64,000 nucleotides of DNA. Source: Tigriopus japonicus. Taxonomy: Eukaryota > Arthropoda > Copepoda > Harpacticoida > Harpacticidae. Each line of letters begins with the position of its first letter. The first letter of the stretch is position 1. The position numbers were made by a program, and so were the translations under genes. The stretch lies in the NCBI GenBank assembly GCA_010645155.1, contig JAAGOF010000104.1, positions 1,591,140-1,655,139 of the forward strand. Direction: 5' to 3'. The notes beneath the pieces are model-generated. The model saw nothing but the letters and a program-made list of their open reading frames with translations. It did no database searches and had not been told where the DNA came from. This document shows, piece after piece, positions 24,513-37,300 of the stretch.

Positions 24513-27500
24513 CTGGAACATTAAAAACAGGTCATCATGAGTGTTGCACATGCAAACAAGATGACGGTACAACCTAGAACGTACAAGCAAGAAGGCACTC
24601 ACATCTCAAGGCCATAACTGCGCTTGATTCATTGCTACTCATTATCTGGAGGATGCTTGACGCGCACAGATCTTTCTCGCATGCTTGGAGTCATAACAGA
24701 AAGAAATGATCTCAACTTGAGATCCTCCAGTTCCATCTCGAATCACCAGGGGTCTTTGACGACGTGTCCATTCAATTCTGGCGATCTCTGGAGCCGAGAA
24801 CATCGCCAAATCTTAAACAAGCGCCACTCTGTTTACTTTTGCTCTTTGCACTCAAAACGGTGGAAATGGGGATAGAAAAGGAAGCAAGAGATATTTTCTG
24901 GAGGGCTTGACTTCATCTAAGGAAAACTGACCTCTCGAAAGTGAATCGGTGCGAATAATGACGTAGTCAAAACGCCAGAAGGCAGCTAGCTAGTTGTGTG
25001 ATGTGGGTGGAAATAGTGTTCCAAAAGGGGATTGATTCTCATTGAACGGGCCTCGTGCATGTTTTTAGAATCATGTTTCTTGTTTCTTGTTCTCCATGTC
25101 GGTCCGTTTTGCTTTGATAATTAATGGCTACGTCCTGTCAGCAAATTGCCACTATCTGGCAAACATGTCCCGCATGGAACGCTACTTCTATCTACACTCC
25201 AAAACGTGGACAATACAAAAGAGAGCCAAAAACAAAGGGATGGCAAAAAGAGCGACAGAAATCCGGAGAAAAGTGACAAAACAACGTCACATGAAGAAAA
25301 ACAACATTCTTCACTTTTTCTCAATCTCTTGAAAAAGTGAAGGATAACAATGGTTCTCAAGTCGAGGATCGAGTTTGTTGCAATATTCCGTTTCTCCATG
25401 GAAAGTACAGATTATCACTCCGTTCCCCAAATACAGTTCTAACCTTGGAGACTCGTGCTATTTGTTCTGGGTTTAAGTTTCAGTGTAATGAGCTTCATAA
25501 AAGATGAATTCGGATCTGCAGTACTCGTCTGGGCCGTTCGAAATGAAACGATGGCTTCCATTGCCAAGAACTGCAAACTCAGGGAATTTCAAAATCGAGT
25601 TTTACGAGTGTTCTCGGGAGATCGCGGTGTTGTTTTTGTAGCACTCAGGCGATTTTTGCCTTAAGTAGTAGATCTCTTTTTCACGAGTCTTTCGCTCCAG
25701 TTCCTTCCTTCGTCTTCATTTCGGGTTTGAAGGCTAGTCGACAATGTTTCTTTGAATTATATATCTAACAGTCCCGCTCATAATGGTTTGTCACCAAAAC
25801 GAGCCACAATATTGGCTAACCGCTAACGACCAATCGGGGAAATTTGGTTTCCTCATTGTGAACCTACACGGACTCATGAATTCCGTTCTATCGAGATTTA
25901 CTAAGTTTTAAGCCTCTCGCTATCTTTTAAGTACAGTACTTCGCTTAACCAGGGCAAGTCTGTTTCATTTTGATTTGTGTGATAAGGAGGGGTAATGAAT
26001 AAAAGTTTAGATGGAGTTTCATTTGGGCGATATTTCCGTCATTTGTTTGACCAAAGTTGTACATGATCCGTCGGTTTAATGTACTTAATAATTTGTTAGA
26101 ATCAAAAAATCATGCGGGCGGTTATTTGCACTGATTCTTAGTGAACACGAGGGAAAAAATGACAAAAGATGCGAGTCTTTTTTTTGCAAAATTCCTTTTT
26201 GCTTTGGTCATTCAGAGTCTGGAATAAATGGGTGGATACGCAAGTCATTCTCAGCTATCCTCATGGTCAAGCAAAAGGATCGGAAATCTTGCCGAGGCTC
26301 CTCGTGCTAAAAGGTCGGTTGTTGAGGGTTTTCGGAAGTTTAGTTAAAAGGAATGAGGAAAAAGCAGAAAGATTCATGCTTGAGTTCAGTCTCAGCAAAT
26401 AAGCTGAGTTTTTGCCATTGAAAAACGCATCTTATTTTGTAACACTGCACTCGAGCATGGTTATTTCTATTTTGTCCTACTATGCTTCAACTATATTTCA
26501 AATGCTCTCAACAACTTATCTTATATTGTTGCAGTCCTCAATAACACTCTCGATGGCCTCCAAAAACTAGCTGTCGTATTCAATTTGTGGTTCTCGTTTC
26601 CTGTAGTAGTTTTGTAGATTTTTGACCTCGTCTTTGAGCCTTTTCACCTTGGCCTTGCTTGGTCTGACCAACGAATCCTTGAGTGTAAGAGGGGAAATGG
26701 CCCTCTCCTTAAGGCCTACATTGCTGTACATTTCTGTATCACTACATCACAAGATTATTATATTTCCTTGCCAAAGCACGGTTTCTCTTGGCATCTAACT
26801 CAGATATGGTTTGTCAATTTGTATCGCATGAGACATCTGAAGTAAACAGATTGCTCTGAACACACAAATGAGTACAAAATAAGTGATTGACCTTCTTCAT
26901 TTTCAACAAATTCATCTTAAGAGTCTAATGTGCTTCTTCATCTCTCCCTCGGTCTCTTCAGGTTCACTACTTGCTTTGCCGCAACAGTCATGCTATACTC
27001 TGAAAAGAAGTTCTGGAACTGTGGATATCACAAGGCTTCTCCGTCCGTCCCTCAGATCCACTCAATCAGGATCCTTTGAAATTGGGCTTGAACCAGCAAA
27101 AAAAGTGAAGAAGTGCATCCATCAGTTTCTGACATGGTCATTGGCATTGGATGCACTTCCAGGCAAGGTAAGAAAAAAACGGAAGACGCGCTAAGATAGA
27201 CCATCATCTGGCTGATGGGTTCATTATTGTCCTCTGGCCGTTGTGGGTCACACGTGGAACGAATAGCTGTCACTCTTAAACTCTTGTCCCTCTTCCCATA
27301 CATCTTGGAAAAGTTAGTTCCGTCCAAAGAAGTTTGTGTCCCGTTTTCCTCAGTGTGCTGTAATTTGACTTTGGGGATGGAACTTGTTTTGTTGACGTGC
27401 CGTTCATGAGATTCCCTGGGACTTTCGGGGATCAAGTTTCTTGTCTGGTGGTTTGCATTGATGAAGAAACCCTTACGAGGTAGACGAGATGAAGATCCCA

Positions 27501-30500
27501 ACATCGAGATGCAATCCTTGTCATCATCGTCATCACAATCATCATTCCTGTCTTTTGTGTGTGTGTGTGGGTGAGTAGGCGGTGCATTTTCGACCAAAGA
27601 GGCTTGACCAACTGGATGATGCACTTTTGCTTGAAAATCCCATGAGGTCACTTTCAAAGTCCCCTCTACTCATCTCTCTTGGGCGCAAAATTGTCGTCGT
27701 CACCTTTTCTTCACGCTTCACGTAGAGATCCATCCCATTTTTCACGGCGTTGTACTTTTTCAGGGCGGAAAATTCGAAGTAATTAGAGCTGAGAACCAAT
27801 TGGGAACAACTTCGACGCGGACTAATTAACTTCAAAGAGTGCAGGAATAACGTTAACAGAAGTGCATCTTTCCTCTTTCCGTTGAGTATGTTTCCAAAAA
27901 GTCAGATTTGCAATTCTCGTAATGAAACTTGGATTATTTGCATAATGAGCTCATCCGATTGTCAACTCGATTTCGTTAGGTTAAGTGCACGCTAAACACA
28001 AATTTTCCCCGGGATCCAAGGTCCCAATCACCGCATATTTGAAATCTCGGAAACTGACAAAGTTCTCACCTTGCACTCCAATTTGATAGCCTCGAAATCA
28101 TTCATGAACCACTGAAGGATCACATCAAACTCCTGCTTGAAGATCCTGAAGGGACCCACGATTTCCCTTCAGACCCATTTCATGCTTGAACTTCATTCCG
28201 ACGTGAATAAGTTGCGTGCTTACGTCTCTCCCAGCCCACAACCTATTATGAGCTCGACCACGTGGTCATTGCTGCATGCAACTGTTTTCAAGGTGGCATC
28301 ACAGGCAGAATGAATTATTTGTCCTTCGCCATCTCCGACACCTTTGACAAACGAAACGAGTCCCTAGGTGTGTGTAAAAAACTAGTGAAAGTTGTTGCAA
28401 TCTTTTGGATTTCTTGCCGATGGTTGTAAGACTCCGAGTCGTTTCATTTGCACGATGGAATCCACTGGGAGCAATCCTAACGCCTTTTTGAACACAAATG
28501 TTCCACGTTGAAGTCTTTTTCATCCGTACTTAGGAATTCTATTTGTAATGATGGTATTCAGGGTAGAGATAAACCCCGGAAAGCTGATTTTCTAAGAGTC
28601 TCAAAGCGCCTTAACGACTCTCAGACGAAGACGCCGTCATTACAGGAATTAACAGACATTTCCAAGCTTTTGGAACGTACTTGGAACTCGTCACGATCTG
28701 TTCATCTCAAATGAGTCTGATTAATCGAATTTACGCACTAATCCAATTTGATCTTCCCGTCAATTGAAAATGAAGGACCGTTGAAGGCAGAGGTCTGGAT
28801 GAGACATGTAAGAAGAAGCTTTCAAATCTAATGAGGAGCTCCACGAACCAAAAGCACATGATACATTTGAACAGGTGCTTGGGGACAGGTTTGATGAAAT
28901 GTATCAACCAAACGACTGAACCTCTTAGCAAATTAACTCATGGGCAAACGATCCACTAACTTTGAACATCATTTTGTTTACCATGGCGTGATTAGAGAAC
29001 TTTAAACAGGTTTTAGCGATCCCCGCATGTTAATCAATAAAAATTGTGAACATGAAAACATGTTACTTCTCCTCGTCGTTGGGAGACGACTTCGCTTTTC
29101 ATAATTTTGGAAACTAAACAATTCTTATTTTTGGGTCCATCTTTTGATTACAATTTGCAGTTCGTTTTAACTAGCTTTTTGTATGAAACATGCGTTTTTT
29201 TGTAAGATAATCAAGCCGCCACGGTGGCCCTAATTGAGTCGCAATAGCTTATTTCGCCTGAGTTTTCCGGGATTACCACCAAAATATGTCAAATGATGAA
29301 TGAGTGAGAACAAAATTCCTTATTTTTTGACCTCCGATGTTGTCTTAAATTACCTTTCTAATTGCAAATCCTTGGAATACCAACGTTTTACACCATTTGC
29401 AGCGATGTTTATTCGTTCCGCTCTTTTCTATCGTTATTCATTCATGCATGAAAATTGGGTAAATGAGCGTCTTCAGACATTTATGAAGGGACTCAAGTTG
29501 ATTCATCCGTCAGGACTCTAAGATGAACCTGACTCAAAATTCTCATGTATGTCAAAAGTGTATATTCAATACCTACTTGCCATATCCGCGTTGAATGAGG
29601 CGGATATTATCACTACTTTCCCATTTCTAGAGCTTCCTCTCCATGCACATATCTGGGCTTGAAGGCTCTTAAGAGGCTTCAACTTCTCCGAGCCCCCCGA
29701 ACCTGCCATTGAATAGGAATGACGTTTTAGGGACGAAAGTTTTTCCTCCCACAAACGATTGTTCTCGTGGGCCAATGAAATTGGCTAGTGACATTTAATT
29801 TCTTGGAACGAAAACCCTGAAAGTGGTCCGGAATCGAGCAACCTGTGAGCGCTGTAGAGAGATGCATTCCAAATGTTATTGCCAAACTTTTCATCCTCAA
29901 CGACTCGGTTATCCTTGAAATAGCATGATGGGACGGTTCAAATACCAAATATTGCTGGTTTCTGCACTTTAACATGCAAGAATGAGCTAAGGGCCGTGAT
30001 TTATCCATCTATTTATTCGGAAAAGTGCCAAGCTTTTACTGTTGTGTGACAGGCCCATTTTGGGTTCCTATTTTTCGTGAGGGTCGTGGGCAAATAAAAT
30101 GCAACATTGTTGACTGTCTGGTCAACCTGCAACGAGTTGGGTTTTCCATTTGAAATCCCTCACAATGGGCTTTTCAGCCAAACGGAGATATAAATCATTT
30201 CACGTTCTTTGCAAAAGTAGGCAGGCTAAAAATAGCCCGATGAACTGTTACTTGAGAAGAGTTCTTTTTTTTCTTCTCATGGGTTAAATATTTGCACATA
30301 AGAGTGGGTGAGAAGTCGAACCTATTTTGATGGAAAATCATCACATGTGTCAAAAGCTCTCCCCTAAGAAGATCAGCGCTCTTGATATGCTACAATTACA
30401 TCCGGAAGGGTTCAGCAAAAACTGGATAAAGATGATTGAATGCTGATCCGCAAAAAGTGGAAAGCTATGTCGGAATTACCTCGTAAGCCGGCTCCATATT

Positions 30501-31073
30501 CGAAGAAAAAGCAACCTACAATAGAGGTATGTTCTTTCTTGATCTTGTAAAAAGTGCATTTGTCCTCGGACTATTTCGAGGACTCCGTGACGGTAGAAGG
30601 TAGAAAACAATGGAAACGAAACATGCACAGTACACAAATGAGAAATATTTGTATCAAAAGGAGGAAATCTTCGCCTTAATGGCCACCATGTTTGTTCCAA
30701 AAATCCCGAGCTGATCCATTAATTTTAGGGCAAGATTTAAATGTTACTTTTTTTTTGCCACTCCCAACCAAGGAGAAAGCGTCGTAGATTTTAACTTTAC
30801 GCTGAAAACAGTAAATTGAGCAAAAAATAATGTTTTTGGCTTGGCTTTATGGTTGGTATAAAACACGCACAAAACGCGCATCATTAACAAAATCACCAAT
30901 CCTTGCATCCGATGAAATGAAACATTTGGAAGCTTAATTTGATTCAAAGCAAGGCATTCCCGAGTAAACACGACATTTCTCATTTCTTAAATGCTTCAAC
31001 CAAACATGAAACCCGCCCACAATGTCTTCCATTATTCTATTACTGACTTGGCAGACTAACTTTTGGACAACAA
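24513..31073. other. Upstream of the receptor start; no gene recognised
   Basis: This stretch should hold the receptor promoter and any 5' UTR exons, but nothing marks them. The longest frame (minus strand, 27052-27657, 201 codons) crosses a CA-type repeat and a GAT run (DDCDDDDDKDC) and has no recognisable domain. One diverged MITE lies at 26311. Confidence 0.45.
26311..26522. mobile_element. Foldback MITE, family AAGGTC, diverged copy 2 (212 bp)
   Basis: The left end is AAGGTCGGTTGTTGAGGG and the right end read inward is AAGATAAGTTGTTGAGAGCA. The right arm repeats GAAGCATAGTAGGA and TAGAAATAACCATGCTCGAG, matching the right arm of the copy at 17849. The left arm is much more decayed. Confidence 0.65.
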
Positions 31074-31129
31074 TTATCTTGGTCTCAATGATCCCAAAGC
31101 TTTGGTGTGCCAAGGGAAACAACTCAACT
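31074..31129. repeat. Direct repeat left of the assembly gap
   Basis: This 56-bp stretch, ending AAGGGAAACAACTCAACT, recurs almost unchanged immediately right of the run of N (31247-31301). Confidence 0.9.
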
Positions 31130-31246
31130 NNNNNNNNNNNNNNNNNNNNNNNNNNNNNNNNNNNNNNNNNNNNNNNNNNNNNNNNNNNNNNNNNNNNNNN
31201 NNNNNNNNNNNNNNNNNNNNNNNNNNNNNNNNNNNNNNNNNNNNNN
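31130..31246. other. Assembly gap (117 N)
   Basis: A run of 117 undetermined bases. Frames drawn through it are meaningless. Confidence 1.
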
Positions 31247-31301
31247 TTATCGTGGCTCAATGATCCCAAGGCTTTGGTGTGCCAAGGGAAACAACTCAAC
31301 T
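31247..31301. repeat. Direct repeat right of the assembly gap
   Basis: 55 bp matching 31074-31129 with a few differences (one deletion, G/T and A/G changes). Either a tandem repeat spans the gap or the scaffold joins overlapping contigs. Confidence 0.9.
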
Positions 31302-34300
31302 TTCGACTGTTGTTCCACGTGTCATGGCCAACCACGCACATTATGACCCTTTGGAGGTCTCGGTTAATTTGGATCGAATGGCCCTCCTTCTGCTTAGTTT
31401 CATTGTTGCAATGTTTATCAGGCCCACGATCGAATAGCCTGATTGGGCTTAGGGTAATTGTTTACCTATCAATTGGAGAAAATATCTTGTTCCATCTCCC
31501 CCCGTAGTTTGCAGCTCTCAATGTCTCTGTGGAACTCACTTTGTTTGAACAACGAGACTAACTTGAGTACTACACTACCTAGATAGTGAGTGGGTGAGTG
31601 AGACACGGGAGGAGGTGGCTGAAATGTATGTAATTTGTATTCTTCCACTTCCTCATTTGTCAGTTTCTTTCTCCGTGATGGGAAAAGCTAGAAACAGGGA
31701 AACAGCTGGAGGTGTAATTCTATTAGCTGACACACTCCTCCTCGGTTCTCTTATGCATACTTGAGTGCATGAAGCATTCTTTCTCACTATTGTCCTGGCA
31801 GTCTTGCCTCGATTCATTGGTAACATCTTCCCGACCAACGGTGAGTTTAAGCAAGGATGGCTCAAGCCAGGATCACTTTCAAAATACACACTAGGTCCGA
31901 TTAGTACGGTGGAAATTCAACGGAACAATATATTGGTTGCAAAAACCTCACATTTTATTTGTGATCGGACTTAGTGTGTGCGTGTTTTTGAAATCCGTCC
32001 TGAACTACAGTGGTTCCTGGTTTAAGCCAGAAAAAATAATTGCTAGGGCATTAAGGATAGACATTGCTAGACATTTTAAAGATTTGTAACATTTTTCTTT
32101 GGACAGTTGTTAAACATGTAATTTGACAACTAACTAAACAGGCGCTTTACAATATGTTATGGCAATAGACATGCCTTCAGGTGTTTTGAGATGATTTTAA
32201 ATCTGGGCTTTAGTCAAGAAACCTGTGTAATATGGTTAATGAAAAGGGTACAGTCACAAATTTAATCCAGTTGTTTCAACGAAATCTGAATAAAGTGCAA
32301 AGTTTGACGATAAAACAGACATAGACATATAGGTAAAGGAGGCATTTTAATCCAGCCTTTTTCGTCAAAATCCGTTGAAGTTTACTAGGTGAATGATTCG
32401 AATTGAAACAACGAACTAGCCAAGCTTACAAATAATGCAGGATTCCATTTCAAAAATAGAAATTTAAAAAATATGTTTTGTCATATACGATTCGATCGAA
32501 GCCAAAATCCGGATGAGAAAAAAGTAACAAATCAAATTTCAAAATTGACTCTTGGCAAAATAAATCGTTCGCTTTAATATTGAACTGAGAGCTAGACGCA
32601 CTCTTTTTTTGATTCTCTAAGCCATATAATTACTATTTAAGTCGGGGTTGATCCAAAACCTCAGTCATGAGAAATAGTTTGGTTTTCCGGTCCTTTAAAC
32701 CCCGCTGTGAACTCATTTGATAAAGAAAAAAATATCACTTTTCCTTTGTCTTACCAAAGAAGGGGTTTAATTAGATTATCAACAAAGAATGGCGTAATCC
32801 GTGGGTCGGGATAAGCATTGTTGGGTGGAGACGAATCACCTAAAAGCCATGCAAGTCATTTCAATGAAAAAACGTAAGACTCATCCTCACCAGGCTTTCG
32901 TAAGTTTAATGGCTTATTCCAAGGTCAAGTCAAGCAATCTCAATCATGAGTGCATTCACAAGACAGAATGAGTCCCATAAAACATGCATGAGTGTCTCCG
33001 TGCTTTTGGGTTGTAATTATCATGTTTTGCCGTGGGAAGACAGTGATGCATTAGGTAAAAGATTTTGTTTACAAAAAAGTCCATTTCGTTTTATCTTTAT
33101 TACTAATCCTTAGAGCATTTCAGTTCCTATCGACATGAAAAACGGTCTGAACCTTACCTTAACGTTCTTGGTGTAACGTTTCTTCAAGAACTTCACAATG
33201 GAGAGCCTTCAGGCAAGTAATAAAGCCTCCCGATGACCAACATAAAATCGCAAAAAAAACAATGCCAAATGATGTTTAAGATGTCTTTTTGGCTAAGCTT
33301 TTAAGTTGATGAATAATAAGCCTTTCAAATGTGCACGTTCATGTACAAATATAGGGAGTGATTGCTATTATCAATTTCAATTGCGCAACTTTAATTACAT
33401 TTCATTTTTTCTACCATATATTTGATGCAATTTCAATGGCAAATCTCATTTTACTTTCAGAGTGTTACTAATTGTAACAAACAAGTACACAACTAAACCA
33501 AAAGAAATGAAGTATGGATGGAAGGAAGGAGTACTTTCAAAACATACTCTAAAGAGTCAAAATTTAGCTTTGAACCATCTTTTAATGGATAAATTTGCCA
33601 ATACAGTATACACCATTGGCAACCAAAAAATGCCAAGGAGCGCGAATGCTCATTTTTATGAACACCCATTATCAGCAATGTGCTGACTCCTAAACAAACA
33701 CACCTAAGCCAAAATATTGTTTATCACCTCGGAACAAAAGAGGTTAGGGCTAAAATGTTGGTTTCAGTGGACCTTTTGCAACCTAAAACATAGAAGCAAA
33801 ATACAAATTGAAAATCTGTCAAATTTTGATCCAAAAACTTTTACCTGCTTCATGACAGAGAAACAACCACAATAACAAAGCAATTTCAAAAGCTTTCGGT
33901 TGAGGCTAAAACCTCATTATTAGAACGTTTCAGTCATTGAAAATTGCCAGATGGATAATTGATACTGAAAAATACTATTACATAGCTGTGCTATGACTGT
34001 TCTGTAAAAGTAAATTTGTCAGTGATTTGTAGAAAAGATGTATTTGACAAGTTTATGACTTAGACCAATTTAATTTTTTCTGACGCAAAATTTTTTTCGC
34101 TTACATTTTTCAGAAAGAAGCTATAATTGTAATGAATTGCACTTTTCAGGTAATTGGCACAATTAGCAAAAAAACTCATATTTGCCTTTTGTTTTGGCGC
34201 AGAATTGCATTCGTTTTGGTTTGTAGCCCCAAAAAGATAGTTCTCGAAACCTTTAAGAGTGAAAAATCTCATTTTAGGACGTTTTTCTCCAAATTCGTAC

Positions 34301-37300
34301 CTTTGGTTAGGTTTGCGTCATGGGGAAATCGTTGAGGTATAGTTTTAGGGCGTCTGGTTGGCCATTGATCAAAATGGTATCATTAATTTCTTCGTGCCTT
34401 CACCTTTTTTCGACAAAAAACAGATCCATTTGGCGGAGTTCCCAGGCTGACAAAAGCCATTTTTCAAGGATCACATGCTCTCCTCAAGTTTGCCTAAGAA
34501 TCTTCGCTTTTCAGTGACATTCTCATTCCCTGAATTAAAAGGATAAAACTGGATTCGTTTCCAGGGAAAAGGGGGCAAAGACCTCCCGTGGTTGAGAGGG
34601 CTCTCGGATGAAAAATTACCCCCGCATTGAAAACAAAAACATTTTCTGCCATTGGTTTTCGCAACCATTCTAGTGTGATTGAGTGAGAGCTCGCCTTCGG
34701 CGTACATTCAACTAGGATCATTCGGAAAAATGAATCAAGCCTCTTTTTGCCTCAAGTGGTTGGAAGTTGTTTCATAGTCAAAGAGGTCCCTAGAGTGAAC
34801 ATAGTACATAGATCAAAACTCAACAAAGAAAATTCTCATTGGTGTAGGAAATGTGTATGTTTACCTTTGTTTGTTTCTCAATTGATCATGGATCTCATCA
34901 GTGAGAAACCTGCTTTTTATGTTGGCATACTTTCCTTGTCAATCTCTTTCGAGCTTTGTTGTTAAGTACTAGAGAGACGTGAGACCCATTGAGTTCTCTC
35001 ACTATGGGTCCAATTACTATATTTTCAAACTTATATATATTGCGATCCTAAAGTCTTTAAGAGAAGATTCGAAGCCAAGAAAAGTTTGCTCTTTGCAAAT
35101 AACCCTTTTGGATGTTGATCCGTGTGAGTTTTTTCCTCAACTTTTCCCATTCTTCACCTCAAATCTGTTGGCCTAGAAGAGAAAATATTGGCTTTTCCTT
35201 GCCCGATTCCATATTTTATATCTATTTTGTGAGTGATTTCCTGCTCAAGCACATTCTCATTTTCATTTATGTAGCACTGGCATTGCTAAAGAACTTCTCA
35301 ACAGAGAAGGGTCACTTGATATATTGGAGCCAAAATGAAAAAAAGCAGGGTCCAAGATGATCGTCACGTAGGGTCCATTCTTTACAATTCCTTTGGCAAC
35401 ACTTGGTACCAGATGGGAACTCTTCTATATTAAGAGATTCCTCTACACAATGTTCTACTGGCGAGATATGGATTGTGCGATCGCCCCTAACTTCCAAAGG
35501 ATCTGACCTTTTATTGCCAATCAACTAAAGTTGGTCCGATGCCATAAAAAAGTTGTGAGTCCATGATGAAACCGGCATTTTGAAGAGTCTTTATTATGAA
35601 GCGGTTACACTCTCCCTGTCCTCATGAGGCAATTCCAATCCAGATGGGCCTCAATGACGTTAGTGTGCACAAGATGGAGTGCTTTAAAAATGGCAATGAA
35701 GTCTAATCCATTACTCCATCGAGAGGGTCGTCCACATCCTCTGAAGGTTCAAGTCGAGTCAGATTATAGGTCATATGTTTTATGTTTGGAGATGCGTGCT
35801 TGAAGCATACTTCATCAATTGACTTCCACCCTTTTTGAGCATTCTTAGCCTTTTCCGGCTTGTAAAATCACAGCATAAGGAAGTCAACTTCTTTTTGATT
35901 GGTTTTAACCCAAAATTTGGTTAGATATTCTCCGACAGGCTTAAAATATGCCTGAAGTCAATAATGGAAGCATGCTTGCAGCGTGCCTTGGTGCAGACAA
36001 AACATATGAGCTAAAGTGTTTTATTTTCTTTCTAGCTTAGTGAAATAAATCTTGCACGAAGCATTTCTACTTGGTCTTGAAGAAAAGTAAAACACGGGTC
36101 TTAAAGCCGCTCTTAGGGTGGTTAATCGATTACTGCGACAACCACAATGTGCAAGCCTGAAGCGAGAACATGTAGGCACCTTACCATGTAATTACCGAGT
36201 GTGCGAAAACGAACATGTCAAAACTTAATGGCAGCCACAACATTTACAATGAATGACCCTAAATAATTGAATGATTTTTTTTGTCAGTCAAATTGTTGAT
36301 AATTCTTTCCCAAGTAATGTCTTTTGGTGGGATTCCAGAGACAATTTCCGTATGAACTAAAAACATGAGTTCGTTGCTCGTTCTCTAGCGAGTTCTTTGA
36401 TGTATCTTCTTTGCGAACGGGTTCCATTTGCGTGTGGATATGGAAAATGGGCTCACCTGCGCCTATTCACACTCGCGCAACGGGAATTTGAAAATGAGCC
36501 ACCTTTTCCCAATTGAAATAGGGTATACGGGCGTTTCGTATTTTATTATTTATCCAATACTCTTCCAGCCACGACGACGGAGAAAAGTTGTGGTGGGATT
36601 TGTGGCTTGGGCCGTGCCTGTGGCATACAATTTGTGCAAACAATGTGCTTTGCTTACACAGAGCCTAGCCTGATGAGGTGGAGAGGATTTCGAGTCCTTG
36701 CACAGGGTTCCAATCGAGGAGTGGAAAAGTTTGCCATGGAAAAATACGGACGACGACGACAACAACAACCGAGCTGTTGCCAGCAATGGGAACGGACACT
36801 CACTTTCACACACCCTCCTTTTATATGGGTATCAATTTTCAAACAAGTTTCCATTCGCAAACTCCAACGGCCATTGAAAAGACAATCCTACGAAAAAGTC
36901 AGTGCCTGGATGAGACAACCAGTTATCAAAGACCACTAAGAAAATTTCGGGCCTTTTCAGTTGTCACGAGCCAGGAAAAAAAGTTGGTAGTGCCCAATCA
37001 AGTGGTTAATTTGGAACAATGAAAGGCTGACAAGACCTGGATTGTTGATGTTCTTTTCACTATAAAAAATGTCAATAAAGGCGATAATGGTAATCCTGTC
37101 AATATGATTATGGGAATCATGCTAGCAAAAAAATAATAGCTGGCATGAACAGTTACGGTGCGAAATATCGGAAATTGCAAAATGAACACATGTGAATACT
37201 TTTTGTACAATGCCGCAAGTAATACTTTTCCAGGACAAATTAAAACACGACCCCTTTCCCCCAAAATGGATTGTTGGGTGTTGAGGTATGAACTTTGAGC

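Noticed and set aside
27052..27657. 201-codon minus-strand frame upstream of the receptor gene
   Set aside because: It crosses CA and GAT microsatellites, has no domain or conserved motif, and overlaps open frames on the other strand. It could be untranslated receptor sequence, but nothing supports a protein.
31022..31507. Frames across the N run (up to 161 codons)
   Set aside because: They exist only because undetermined bases contain no stop codons.
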